From contig NZ_JACHJP010000006.1 of assembly GCF_014203715.1 (NCBI RefSeq), forward strand, positions 310,001 to 374,000: DNA of 64,000 nt. The letters are read 5' to 3'. Below are positions 36,774 through 45,057 of this stretch, piece after piece. The stretch is from Streptosporangium saharense (GTDB taxonomy: Bacteria; Actinomycetota; Actinomycetes; Streptosporangiales; Streptosporangiaceae). Below the pieces are notes generated by a model, which did not search any database, was not told the origin of the DNA, and was given only the letters and a program-made list of their open reading frames with translations. The position numbers were made by a program, and so were the translations under genes. The stretch's first letter is position 1. Each line of letters starts with the position of its first letter.

Positions 36774-38009
36774 GTGCCGACTTGGCCGAGAACCCGGCGC
36801 CAGACGCCGGAGAGGGAACAGGGAGCACGTGCGCAGGACTACGAGGGATCCCATCGGGGAGGCCACGACAGGACACCGCGGCAGCCGCCCGCCCAGCCGG
36901 TGGACCTGGGGGCCGCCGAGGAGTTCCTGAAGCTGTTCCACGAGGAGAACCCGGAGGCGGGCCCGATGCGGCCCCGGCTGCGCGAGGTGCGTGCCGAGAT
37001 CACCGCCACGGGGACCTACACCCACACCCCGAAGGAACTCGTCTTCGGCGCCAGGGTGGCCTGGCGCAACAGCGACAGGTGCATCGGGCGGCTGTACTGG
37101 AAGTCGCTGCGGGTGCGCGACCGGCGCCGGGTGAACACGGTCGAGGGGGTCGCCGTCGAGTGCGTCAACCACCTCCGCGAGGCCGCCTCGGAGGGCAAGA
37201 TCCGGCCGATGATCACGATCTTCGCCCAGGACCGTCCCGGGGCGCCGGGGCCGAGGATCTGGAACGAGCAGCTCATCCGGTACGCGGGGTACGCGATGGA
37301 CGACGGCTCCATCGTCGGCGACCCGCGCAACGCCGGATTCACCACGATGGCGCGCAAGCTCGGCTGGCCCGGCGGCAGGGGCACACCCTTCGACGTGCTT
37401 CCCTTGGCGGTCTCGATGGGGGACGGGCCACCGCTGCTGTCCATGATCCCCGGGGACGCGGTGCTTGAGGTGCCGCTGTCCCACCCGGCCTATCCGTGGT
37501 TCGAGCGGCTGGGGCTGCGCTGGCACGCCGTACCGGCGATCTCGAACATGTGCCTGGAGATCGGCGGGATCTGCTACCGGGCGGCGCCGTTCAACGGGTG
37601 GTACATGGGCACTGAGATCGGGGCGCGCAACCTCGCCGACCCCGACCGCTACAACCTGGTGCCGCTGGTCGCCGCGCGGCTCGGCCTGGACACCCGCAGC
37701 GAGCGCTCGCTGTGGCGGGACCACGCGCTGGTCGAGCTGAACGTGGCGGTGCTGCACTCCTTCGACAGGGCGGGGGTCACGATCACCGACCACCACACCG
37801 AGTCCAGGCGCTTCCTGACGCACGTGGAGCGTGAGGAGAGGGCGGGCAGGTCCTGCCCGGCCGACTGGAGCTGGATCGTCCCGCCCATCTCCGGCGCCGC
37901 GACCCCGGTCTTCCACCGGTACTACGACCAGGCGCGGCTCTCACCGAACTTCGTCACGCACCCCGACGCCCAGGAGCGGTCGGCGGGTCGGTGGAGCAGG
38001 GGATGGTGA
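36774..38009 (+). CDS. nos: Nitric oxide synthase oxygenase
   Basis: The haem-thiolate loop AWRNSDRCIGRLYW (ligand C103) marks this as an NO synthase oxygenase domain. FNGWYMGTEIGARNL carries the Glu that binds arginine, and the late pterin-region DWSWIVPP also fits. There is no reductase domain, as in other bacterial NOS, so a host flavodoxin or ferredoxin system must supply electrons. It oxidises arginine to NO and citrulline. GTG 36774 follows AGGTGG; the first ~40 residues are low-complexity and the true start could be further in. Arginine-degrading genes lie elsewhere in the window. Confidence 0.93.
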   Translation: MPTWPRTRRQTPEREQGARAQDYEGSHRGGHDRTPRQPPAQPVDLGAAEEFLKLFHEENPEAGPMRPRLREVRAEITATGTYTHTPKELVFGARVAWRNSDRCIGRLYWKSLRVRDRRRVNTVEGVAVECVNHLREAASEGKIRPMITIFAQDRPGAPGPRIWNEQLIRYAGYAMDDGSIVGDPRNAGFTTMARKLGWPGGRGTPFDVLPLAVSMGDGPPLLSMIPGDAVLEVPLSHPAYPWFERLGLRWHAVPAISNMCLEIGGICYRAAPFNGWYMGTEIGARNLADPDRYNLVPLVAARLGLDTRSERSLWRDHALVELNVAVLHSFDRAGVTITDHHTESRRFLTHVEREERAGRSCPADWSWIVPPISGAATPVFHRYYDQARLSPNFVTHPDAQERSAGRWSRGW

Positions 38010-38018
38010 CGCCCGGCG

Positions 38019-38531
38019 TCACCGGGGCTCGGCGACCAGGGAGAGCCAGTGCGGGGGTGAGGCGAAGGGGGCCTTCCTGGCGGTGACGGCCTCCATCAGG
38101 GTGGCCGCGGAGGCGCGGGCGCCCTCGATGACCTCCCTGGGGTAGGCGTAGCGGACCTGGTGCTCCTCGAACTCGTCCTCGTCGTCGAGGAGCACCCGGC
38201 CGTCCTTACGCATGCGGATCACGTCGAGATCGAGGTCGATCATGGTCACCTCGTCGCCGTTCCAGCGCGGCACGGTCGAGACGTCACAGTAGATCTCCGC
38301 CTTGTACGGCGCCGCGTTGAAAGTGGCCGTCCACCAGGCGTCACGGGGGAAGAGGATCACGAACGGCTCGTCCCAGACGACGGGCGGCTCCTGCCCCCGC
38401 CTGCCGCTGCTGCCGGGCGGGCAGCCGACCCACACACCGTGCTCGTCCTCACCGAGGAGCAGCGCCGGGTGGTTCCAGTGCAGTGAGCCGTCGTACTTGC
38501 GGTAGACCACCTTCACGATCTCATGAGACAT
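38019..38531 (-). CDS. DUF402 (FomD-like) protein
   Basis: The 170-residue protein matches DUF402. It has a beta-barrel core with acidic motifs (MIDLDLDVIRMRKDG and DDEDEFEEHQVRY) that in FomD-type proteins bind divalent metal and a nucleotide-phosphonate substrate. Most DUF402 proteins are thought to be phosphohydrolases acting on nucleotides. It starts at ATG 38531 and converges with the NOS gene 9 bp away. The exact substrate is unknown. Confidence 0.82.
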   Translation of the reverse strand: MSHEIVKVVYRKYDGSLHWNHPALLLGEDEHGVWVGCPPGSSGRRGQEPPVVWDEPFVILFPRDAWWTATFNAAPYKAEIYCDVSTVPRWNGDEVTMIDLDLDVIRMRKDGRVLLDDEDEFEEHQVRYAYPREVIEGARASAATLMEAVTARKAPFASPPHWLSLVAEPR

Positions 38532-38586
38532 CCCCCGACTTTAAGGGTTGACAGAGATCTATGTATTTCCTACCGTCTAACTAGGT

Positions 38587-38700
38587 TAAGAGCGTCAGTG
38601 CAAAGCCCCGGCTGGCTGACCGGCAACCCTCGCACCGCGGCGGGGTGCCCCCGGGGGAGACCGGGCGGCACGGTCGGCGTGCCGCAAGCGCGGACCCGCA
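38587..38700 (+). promoter_or_regulatory. SAM-IV riboswitch
   Basis: The run AAAGCCCCGGCTGGCTG, followed by CCGGCAACCCTCGCACCGCGG, GGGGTGCCCC and a further GCGGCACG/CGTGCCGC hairpin (38665-38685), reproduces the SAM-IV aptamer core known from actinomycetes. It lies just upstream of the GST-family gene, whose ribosome binding site GGGAG is at 38721-38725. Binding of S-adenosylmethionine would switch the operon off when sulfur or methionine is plentiful. Boundaries are approximate. Confidence 0.85.
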
Positions 38701-38731
38701 CGGGTCACCGAGGCATGCCTGGGAGTGCCAC

Positions 38732-39673
38732 ATGTCCGAGATCACACTCAACTACGCGAGCCCCGTCGACCTGGACACCCACGGTCACTACCGGCCGGGC
38801 GGCAGGCTGGGTCCCCGCTACCCCTTCCAGGGACGGATCACCGACGACGGCACGGGGGAGTTCCCCGCCGAGCCCGGGCGCTACCACCTCTACGTCGCGG
38901 CCGTCTGCCCCTACGCGCAGCGCGCGGCGATCGTGCGCTCCCTCAAGGGGCTGCAGGAGGTCGTCTCGCTGTCCTACGTGGACGACGATCGCGACGGCAG
39001 GGGCTGGGCGTTCCGCGAACGGCGCGGCGCCGACCCGGTCAACGGCTTCGCGACCCTCAGGCAGGCCTACGAGGCGACCGAGCCCGGATTCGACGGCCAC
39101 GTCTCGGTGCCCGTTCTCTGGGACCGGCACGGCGGGCGCATCGTCAGCAACAACTTCCCGGACATCACCCTCGACCTGGGCACCCGCTTCGGCGGCGACC
39201 CCGACGTGGACCTCTACCCCGAGGAACTGCGGCCCGAGATCGACGCGCTCAACACGCGGATCTACGAGTTCGTCAACACCGCGGGCGGCAAGGTCGCCGC
39301 GGCCACGACCGAGCGGGAGTATCACGAGGCGAGGAGGGCCGTCGTCGACTTCCTCGACGAACTCGACGCCAGACTCGCCGACCGCAGGTTCCTGTTCGGC
39401 TCCGCGATCACCGAGTCCGACGTACGGCTCTGGCCCACCCTGGTCAGGTTCGACGTCGCCGACAACCCCTCGGCCAGGATCAGCGAGCGTCCGCTGACCG
39501 CCTTCCCCAACCTGTGGGCCTACGCCAGGGACCTCTACCAGCACCCCGCCTTCCACGAGAACACCGACCTCACCGTGCTCGCCTCCACGCCCAGGGAGAC
39601 CGAGCCCTGGCGCGTCCAGGTCGAGCCCTCCACCCCCGACTGGGACCTTCCCCATCGAAGAGCAGCGCTGTGA
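38732..39673 (+). CDS. Glutathione S-transferase family protein (glutathionyl-hydroquinone-reductase-like)
   Basis: The 313-residue protein has an Omega/Xi-class GST layout. A thioredoxin-like N-domain carries the redox motif CPYAQRA near residue 54, and an all-helical C-domain follows (FLDELDARLADRRFLFGSAITESDVRLWPTL). Xi-class enzymes reductively remove a thiol from conjugates. Actinomycetes mostly use mycothiol, so the natural thiol could differ. It is the first gene behind the SAM-IV switch, with ATG 38732 after GGGAG. It likely processes a sulfur-containing compound brought in by the downstream importer. Confidence 0.85.
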   Translation: MSEITLNYASPVDLDTHGHYRPGGRLGPRYPFQGRITDDGTGEFPAEPGRYHLYVAAVCPYAQRAAIVRSLKGLQEVVSLSYVDDDRDGRGWAFRERRGADPVNGFATLRQAYEATEPGFDGHVSVPVLWDRHGGRIVSNNFPDITLDLGTRFGGDPDVDLYPEELRPEIDALNTRIYEFVNTAGGKVAAATTEREYHEARRAVVDFLDELDARLADRRFLFGSAITESDVRLWPTLVRFDVADNPSARISERPLTAFPNLWAYARDLYQHPAFHENTDLTVLASTPRETEPWRVQVEPSTPDWDLPHRRAAL

Positions 39674-39710
39674 CGAGCCGTACGAGCCGTACGAGAGGGG
39701 AGTGGACGGC

Positions 39711-41471
39711 GTGAGCGCCTCCATCGCGATCGTCGGCGCGGGGCCGACCGGCACCTGCCTGGTCGAGCGGATCTGCGCCAACGCCGCCGAGCTGCTCAGC
39801 TGGCCTTCGCTCGACATCCACGTGATCGACCCCTACCCGCCTGGCGGCGGAAGGGTCTGGCGCGAGCGGCAACCCGACCTGCTCTGGATGAACTCCGCCG
39901 CCGCGGACGTGACGCTCTTCACCGACGAGTCCGTCCGGTGCGTCGGCCCGATCCGCCCCGGCCCCTCGCTGGCCGAGTGGCTCGGCTGCGATCCGGGACG
40001 GTTCGTCCCCAGGCCGGTGCAGAACGCCTACCTCACCCACGTCTTCCAGCGCGCCGTGGACACCGCCCCCCGAGGGGTGCGGGTGCACGTGCACCGGACC
40101 CGAGTCCTCGACCTGACCGACGTTCCCGGGGGCCAGGCCGTACGGCTTGAGGACGGCACGACGGTCGAGGTCGACGCGGTGATCCTCGCGCAGGGACACG
40201 GCGACGTCACCCCGGCCGCCGACGAACGCAGGCTGACGGCACTGGCCAAGGAAAGTGGCCTGCGCTACGTGCCGACCGGCTACACCGCCGACCTCGACCT
40301 CGGCCAGGACCAGCTGCCTCCCGGCGAACCGGTGATCGTGCGCGGCCTGGGACTGGCCTTCGTCGACCTGATGGTGCTGCTCACCTCGGGCAGGGGCGGC
40401 CGGTTCGTCAGGGAGCACGACGGGGAGCTGGTCTACCTGCCCAGCGGGCGGGAACCGCTGCTGCACGTGGGATCGCGGCGCGGCGTGCCGTACCACGCGA
40501 AGACCGCCTATCCCTACCGGGGACTGCGCCCACCGGAGCCGCGCTTCCTGACCGCGCGGGCGCTCGGCGAGGGGCCGTGGAACTTCCGGCGGGACGTGTG
40601 GCCGCTGGTGGCCAAGGAACTCGCCTTCGCCTACTACCACGAGCTGATCAACAGCCACCCGAGGCGGGTCAGGATCGGCTGGGCGGAGTTCGCCGAGCGG
40701 TTCGCCGCCGAGGAGTGGCGCAGCTCCGGGATGCGGCTGCTGATCCGCAAGGCCGTACCCCGGCACGCCGACCGGCTCGACCTCGACCGGCTCGACCGGC
40801 CCCTCGACCGGATCCGCTTCGGCGACCAGGCAGGACTGCACCGGTGGATGGACGGCTACATGGCCGCCGACCTGGCACGGCGCTCCGACCCCGCGCACAG
40901 CGCCGACCACGCCCTGATCCTCGGGCTGCTGTCCGTCAACGGCGTCCTCGCCGAGCTGGGCATCTCCGACCGGTGGTTCGAGGGCTTCTTCAGCTACGTC
41001 GCCAGCGGCCCGCCCGGCCCCCGGCTTGAGGAGCTCAAGGCCCTGGCCAGGGCGGGCGTGGTCACCTTCCTCGGCGCCGATACCAGGGTCGAACACCGCG
41101 GCGGGCGCTGGGTCGCGCAGAGCCCGACCCTGCCCGGCGTCGTCACCGCGCGAACCCTCGTCGAGGCCAGGCTGCCCGCGCCCAGCGTCAGCCGCTCGAC
41201 CGACCCCCTCATCTCCACGCTGCGCGACCGCGGCGAGATCGACGAGTCAGCCGGCCTGCTGAGAGTACGGCCCGCCGACCGCCGCCTGCTTGACCGGTCG
41301 GACACCCCTCATCCCCGCAGGTTCGCCTTCGGCCCCTGGGTCGTCGGCGGCCGGGTCACCGGCGGCTTCGCCAGGCCCGGCCTCGACGCCCCGCTCTTCC
41401 GCCACGCCGACGCCCTGGCCCGGATCGTGCTGTCCGAGGCCGTCACCACCCAGATCAGACATGTCGCTTGA
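39711..41471 (+). CDS. FAD/NAD(P)-binding protein (NAD_binding_9 type)
   Basis: The N-terminal dinucleotide fold starts IAIVGAGPTGTCLVERI, with the acidic residue after the second strand in HVIDPYPPGGG. LILAQGHGDVTP and a C-terminal GPWVVGGRVTGGFARPG give a flavoprotein-like architecture of 586 residues. It belongs to the poorly characterised FAD/NAD(P)-binding family PF13454. GTG 39711 is preceded by AGGGGAG; GTG 39702 is an alternative. Co-transcription with the GST-family gene suggests a two-enzyme redox pair. No substrate is known. Confidence 0.82.
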   Translation: MSASIAIVGAGPTGTCLVERICANAAELLSWPSLDIHVIDPYPPGGGRVWRERQPDLLWMNSAAADVTLFTDESVRCVGPIRPGPSLAEWLGCDPGRFVPRPVQNAYLTHVFQRAVDTAPRGVRVHVHRTRVLDLTDVPGGQAVRLEDGTTVEVDAVILAQGHGDVTPAADERRLTALAKESGLRYVPTGYTADLDLGQDQLPPGEPVIVRGLGLAFVDLMVLLTSGRGGRFVREHDGELVYLPSGREPLLHVGSRRGVPYHAKTAYPYRGLRPPEPRFLTARALGEGPWNFRRDVWPLVAKELAFAYYHELINSHPRRVRIGWAEFAERFAAEEWRSSGMRLLIRKAVPRHADRLDLDRLDRPLDRIRFGDQAGLHRWMDGYMAADLARRSDPAHSADHALILGLLSVNGVLAELGISDRWFEGFFSYVASGPPGPRLEELKALARAGVVTFLGADTRVEHRGGRWVAQSPTLPGVVTARTLVEARLPAPSVSRSTDPLISTLRDRGEIDESAGLLRVRPADRRLLDRSDTPHPRRFAFGPWVVGGRVTGGFARPGLDAPLFRHADALARIVLSEAVTTQIRHVA

Positions 41472-41492
41472 GATCCCCCGAGGAGAAGGTAA

Positions 41493-43133
41493 GTGAAAGT
41501 GCAAAAGGGCATCCTGGCTCTCGTCGGGGTGCTGACGCTCGCCGCCTGCGGAGCCGAGACCGGAGCCGCGAACACGGCCTCGGGCGGCGAGGGCGGCGGT
41601 GCCAAGGGGGGCTCGCTGGTGTGGGCTGTCGAGACGCAGCCCGTCACGTTCAACCCCCAGCAGTGGGGTCAGAACAAGGCCAGGCTGCTGGTGCACAACC
41701 AGTTCGACGCGCTCGTCGCCAGGGGCAAGGACGGTGAGTTCCTGCCGTGGCTGGCCACCTCGTGGGAGGTCTCGAAGGACGGCCTCACCTACACCTTCCA
41801 GCTCAGGAAGGACGTGACCTTCCACGACGGCGAGAAGTTCGACGCCGCCTCGGTCAAGGCCAACCTCGACCAGCTCGTCGCGCCCGGATACAACGCCGCG
41901 GTCGCCGGGATCCAACTGCGCAACTTCTCCTCGGCCGAGGTGACGGACCCCTACACGCTGAAGGTCACGCTGAAGGCGCCCGACGCGCTGTTCCTGGACT
42001 TCCTGTCCTCGCCGTACGCGGGGCAGGTCTCCCCGAAGTCGCTGAAGACCGCAAAGGACCTCAAGGCGGGCGGCCCCGACCTCGTCGGCACGGGACCGTT
42101 CATCCTCGACCGCTTCACCCCCGGCCAGGAGGTCCACTACCGGCGCAACCCCGCCTACAACTGGGCACCGCCCAACGCCGCGCACCAGGGACCCGCCTAC
42201 CTGGAGGAGATCACCTACCGGTTCCTGCCCGAGGCCGCGGTCCGGGTCGGCGCGCTCACCTCGGGGCAGGTCCAGGTCATCGAGGGTGTGCCCGCGACCG
42301 AACTCGGCCTCCTCAAGGCCGACTCCAGCGTGAAGGTGGAGACCAGCCTCAACTCGGGCAGCGCGTTCTCCTACTACTTCAACATCTCCCACCCGCCGTT
42401 CGACGACAAGCGGGTGCGCGAGGCGTTCAGGGACGCCGTCGACGTGGACACCGTGCTCAACTCGGTCTACCAGGGCACGGCCAAGCGGGCCTGGAGCATC
42501 GTCGGCCAGGGCAGCCCGCAGTTCTACGACGCCTCCCTGGAGAACACCTACGGCAACAACGCGCAGCGGGCCAACAAGCTGCTCGACGAGGCGGGCTGGA
42601 GCAAGCGGGACGCCGAGGGCTTCCGGGTCAAGGACGGCAAGCGGCTGACCGTCCGCTCCATCGAGTCGGCCCCCTACGTCAGGGACCGCCGCGACGTCCT
42701 CGCGCAGGCCGTACAGGCCGCGGTCAAGCAGAGCGTCGGCATCGACTTCCAGCCCAAGGTGGTCGACCAGGGCACCCAGCAGAAGGCGCTGCAGGACGAC
42801 CAGTACGAGCTGTTCCAGAACTCGCGCGGCGACACCGACGCGGGGGCCGCGCTCAACCTGATCCTGCCGAAGGGCGCGGCGATCAACCGCACCCACTACG
42901 AGAACGCCGAGCTGGACAAGCTGCTCGCCGAGGCCTCGACCACCTCCGACCTGGCCAAGCGCAAGGAGATCTACGCCAAGGTGCAGCGGATCGTCGTCAC
43001 GGACGAGGCGCTGCTGCTGCCGCTCTACGTCCCCGCCGACCAGGTCGCCTACGGCGCCGGGGTCACCGGGATCACCTTCGAGCCGGTCTCCGGCACCCCC
43101 AACAGTGCTTACGACGTCCGGACAGGCACGTGA
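41493..43133 (+). CDS. ABC transporter substrate-binding lipoprotein, family 5 (peptide/nickel type)
   Basis: The lipobox LAAC gives C19. The mature protein has the SBP_bac_5 fold with TSWEVSKDGLTYTFQLRKDVTFHDGEKFDA as its recognisable start and a C-terminal lobe typical of oligopeptide binders, 546 residues. The GTG start has AGGAGAAGGTAA upstream. Its stop overlaps the first permease (GTGA). It captures the ligand outside the membrane. Control by the SAM-IV switch suggests a sulfur-containing ligand, by inference. Confidence 0.93.
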   Translation: MKVQKGILALVGVLTLAACGAETGAANTASGGEGGGAKGGSLVWAVETQPVTFNPQQWGQNKARLLVHNQFDALVARGKDGEFLPWLATSWEVSKDGLTYTFQLRKDVTFHDGEKFDAASVKANLDQLVAPGYNAAVAGIQLRNFSSAEVTDPYTLKVTLKAPDALFLDFLSSPYAGQVSPKSLKTAKDLKAGGPDLVGTGPFILDRFTPGQEVHYRRNPAYNWAPPNAAHQGPAYLEEITYRFLPEAAVRVGALTSGQVQVIEGVPATELGLLKADSSVKVETSLNSGSAFSYYFNISHPPFDDKRVREAFRDAVDVDTVLNSVYQGTAKRAWSIVGQGSPQFYDASLENTYGNNAQRANKLLDEAGWSKRDAEGFRVKDGKRLTVRSIESAPYVRDRRDVLAQAVQAAVKQSVGIDFQPKVVDQGTQQKALQDDQYELFQNSRGDTDAGAALNLILPKGAAINRTHYENAELDKLLAEASTTSDLAKRKEIYAKVQRIVVTDEALLLPLYVPADQVAYGAGVTGITFEPVSGTPNSAYDVRTGT

Positions 43134-44101
43134 GCACCCTCACACTCACCCGGCGGCGGGGGCTGGCCGCCGCCGGGTGGATCGGCCCGGTGGTCAGGCG
43201 GCTCGGAGCGGGACTCGTCGTGCTCTGGGTCGCCGCCACCGCGGCCTACGTCGCGCTGCTGCTCGTCCCCGGCGACACCGTGGACGTCCTCATCGCCGAC
43301 GGCGTCGACACCCCGCAGCGGCGGGCGCAGATCATCACCGAATGGGGGCTCGACCGCCCCATCCCACACCAGTACGGCGACTACCTGCTGAGGCTGCTCC
43401 ACGGCGACCTCGGCCGCTCCTACGTCCTGCAGCGCGACGTCGCGGAGATCCTGTCCTCGCAGATCTGGCCGACCGTCAGGCTCGCCCTCACCGCGGCGGC
43501 CTTCGGCGTCGTGATCGCCCTCGTGCTCGCGCTGACCACCGCGGGCCGCCGTTCCTGGACCACCGGGCTCGCCGGGTTCTCCGAGCTGACCGCGGCCTCG
43601 ATCCCGCCGTTCCTTGCCGGTCTCCTGCTGCTGGCCGTCTTCTCCTTCACCCTCGGGTGGTTCCCCGTCTCCGGCGACCGTGGTTTCGCCTCCCTCGTGC
43701 TGCCCGCCCTGGCCCTCGGCCTGCAGATCGCCGGGGCCCTCGGCCAGGTGCTGCGCGAGGGCCTGGAACGGGCGCTTGAGGAACCGTTCGCGGTGACCGC
43801 CCGCTCGCGCGGCATCACCGAGTGGCGGCTCGTCGCCAGGCACGCCCTGCGGCACGCGTTGCTGCCCGCCGTGACCCTCACCGGCTGGTTCGTCGGCGTC
43901 CTGCTCGGCGGGGCGATCGTCGTCGAGGCCGTCTTCGGCAGGCCCGGCCTGGGGCAGATCACCCTCGGCGCGGTGACCGGCAAGGACATGCCCGTGGTCA
44001 TGGCCGTCATCATGTTCGCCGCCGCGATCTACGTGACGGTCAGCACCCTCGTGGACCTCGCCTACCTCGCGATCGACCCCCGGTTGAGGAGGAGCCGATG
44101 A
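43130..44101 (+). CDS. Peptide-type ABC transporter permease (DppB-like)
   Basis: This 323-residue permease has six transmembrane helices. The EAA loop (VTARSRGITEWRLVARHALRHALLPAV) couples to the ATPase, and the DppB-type extracytoplasmic loop HGDLGRSY is present. It begins at GTG 43130 inside the binding-protein stop and ends in the ATG of the second permease (ATGA). Confidence 0.93.
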   Translation: MSTLTLTRRRGLAAAGWIGPVVRRLGAGLVVLWVAATAAYVALLLVPGDTVDVLIADGVDTPQRRAQIITEWGLDRPIPHQYGDYLLRLLHGDLGRSYVLQRDVAEILSSQIWPTVRLALTAAAFGVVIALVLALTTAGRRSWTTGLAGFSELTAASIPPFLAGLLLLAVFSFTLGWFPVSGDRGFASLVLPALALGLQIAGALGQVLREGLERALEEPFAVTARSRGITEWRLVARHALRHALLPAVTLTGWFVGVLLGGAIVVEAVFGRPGLGQITLGAVTGKDMPVVMAVIMFAAAIYVTVSTLVDLAYLAIDPRLRRSR

Positions 44102-45057
44102 CCGTCTCCGACAGGGAACCGGCCTCCGAGCGCTCCGACAGGGAACCGGCCGTCGCGGTGCCGCCCGCCCGGCTCGCGGCCGACGACGAACCTGGCCTCG
44201 ACCCCGTGCCCGCCGTTCCCCCCGCCGCCCCGCGCACTGTCCCGCGCCGGTACGGCGTGCGTCCAGGACAGGTCGTCGCGCTGCTCTTCCTGGCCGTCAT
44301 CGCGGTCGCCGCTCTGGCCCCCGGCCTGCTGAGCGGAGCCGACCCGCTGGCCGCGGACCCGCTGCACGCGCTCGCTCCACCGAGCGCCCAGCACTGGTTC
44401 GGCACCGACCACCTCGGACGCGACGTGCTCTCCCGGGTCGTCCACGGGGCCGGTTACTCGCTGGGCATCGGCGCCGCGGCGATCCTGTTCGCCGCCGTCC
44501 TGGGCACCGTCCTCGGCGCGCTGGCCGGACTGTCCCCCCGCTACGTGGACGAGCCGCTCAGCCGCCTGTTCGACGTGCTGGCCAGCTTCCCCGAACTGCT
44601 GCTCGCCATGCTGGTCATCAGCGTCACCGGGCCCGGCGCGGGCAACGTGATCCTCGCGATCGGCCTGGTCCAACTGCCCAACTACGCCCGCGTCATCAGG
44701 GGACAGACCTTCGTCGTGCGCCGCTCAGGCTACGTGGAACAGGCCGTCACCCTCGGGCTGCGCAGGCCGACCCTCGTCGTGCGCCACGTGCTGCCCAACA
44801 TCCTGGGGCCGCTCCCCGTGCTCGCCACGATCGGCATGGGCACCGCCATCATCGCCACCTCCGGGCTCAGCTTCCTCGGCATGGGCCCGCAGCCGCCCGA
44901 CCCCGAATGGGGCTCGATGCTGGCCGAGGCACGCAACTACCTGCGCGTCGCCTGGTGGTCCGTACTCTTCCCCGGCCTGTTCGTCACACTGACCGTCGTC
45001 AGCCTGACCGCGGTCGGGCGCCGCCTCCAGCGCCGTTTCGAGGGGAGACTCCCATGA
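44098..45057 (+). CDS. Peptide-type ABC transporter permease (DppC-like)
   Basis: A disordered N-terminus of about 50 residues containing a duplicated SDREPA motif (one copy after another at 4-9 and 13-18) precedes the DppC-type domain. That domain has HWFGTDHLGRDVLSRVVHGAGYSL and the EAA loop VTLGLRRPTLVVRHVLPNILGPL. It is coupled by ATGA on both sides and pairs with the DppB-like subunit to form the channel. Confidence 0.92.
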   Translation: MTVSDREPASERSDREPAVAVPPARLAADDEPGLDPVPAVPPAAPRTVPRRYGVRPGQVVALLFLAVIAVAALAPGLLSGADPLAADPLHALAPPSAQHWFGTDHLGRDVLSRVVHGAGYSLGIGAAAILFAAVLGTVLGALAGLSPRYVDEPLSRLFDVLASFPELLLAMLVISVTGPGAGNVILAIGLVQLPNYARVIRGQTFVVRRSGYVEQAVTLGLRRPTLVVRHVLPNILGPLPVLATIGMGTAIIATSGLSFLGMGPQPPDPEWGSMLAEARNYLRVAWWSVLFPGLFVTLTVVSLTAVGRRLQRRFEGRLP

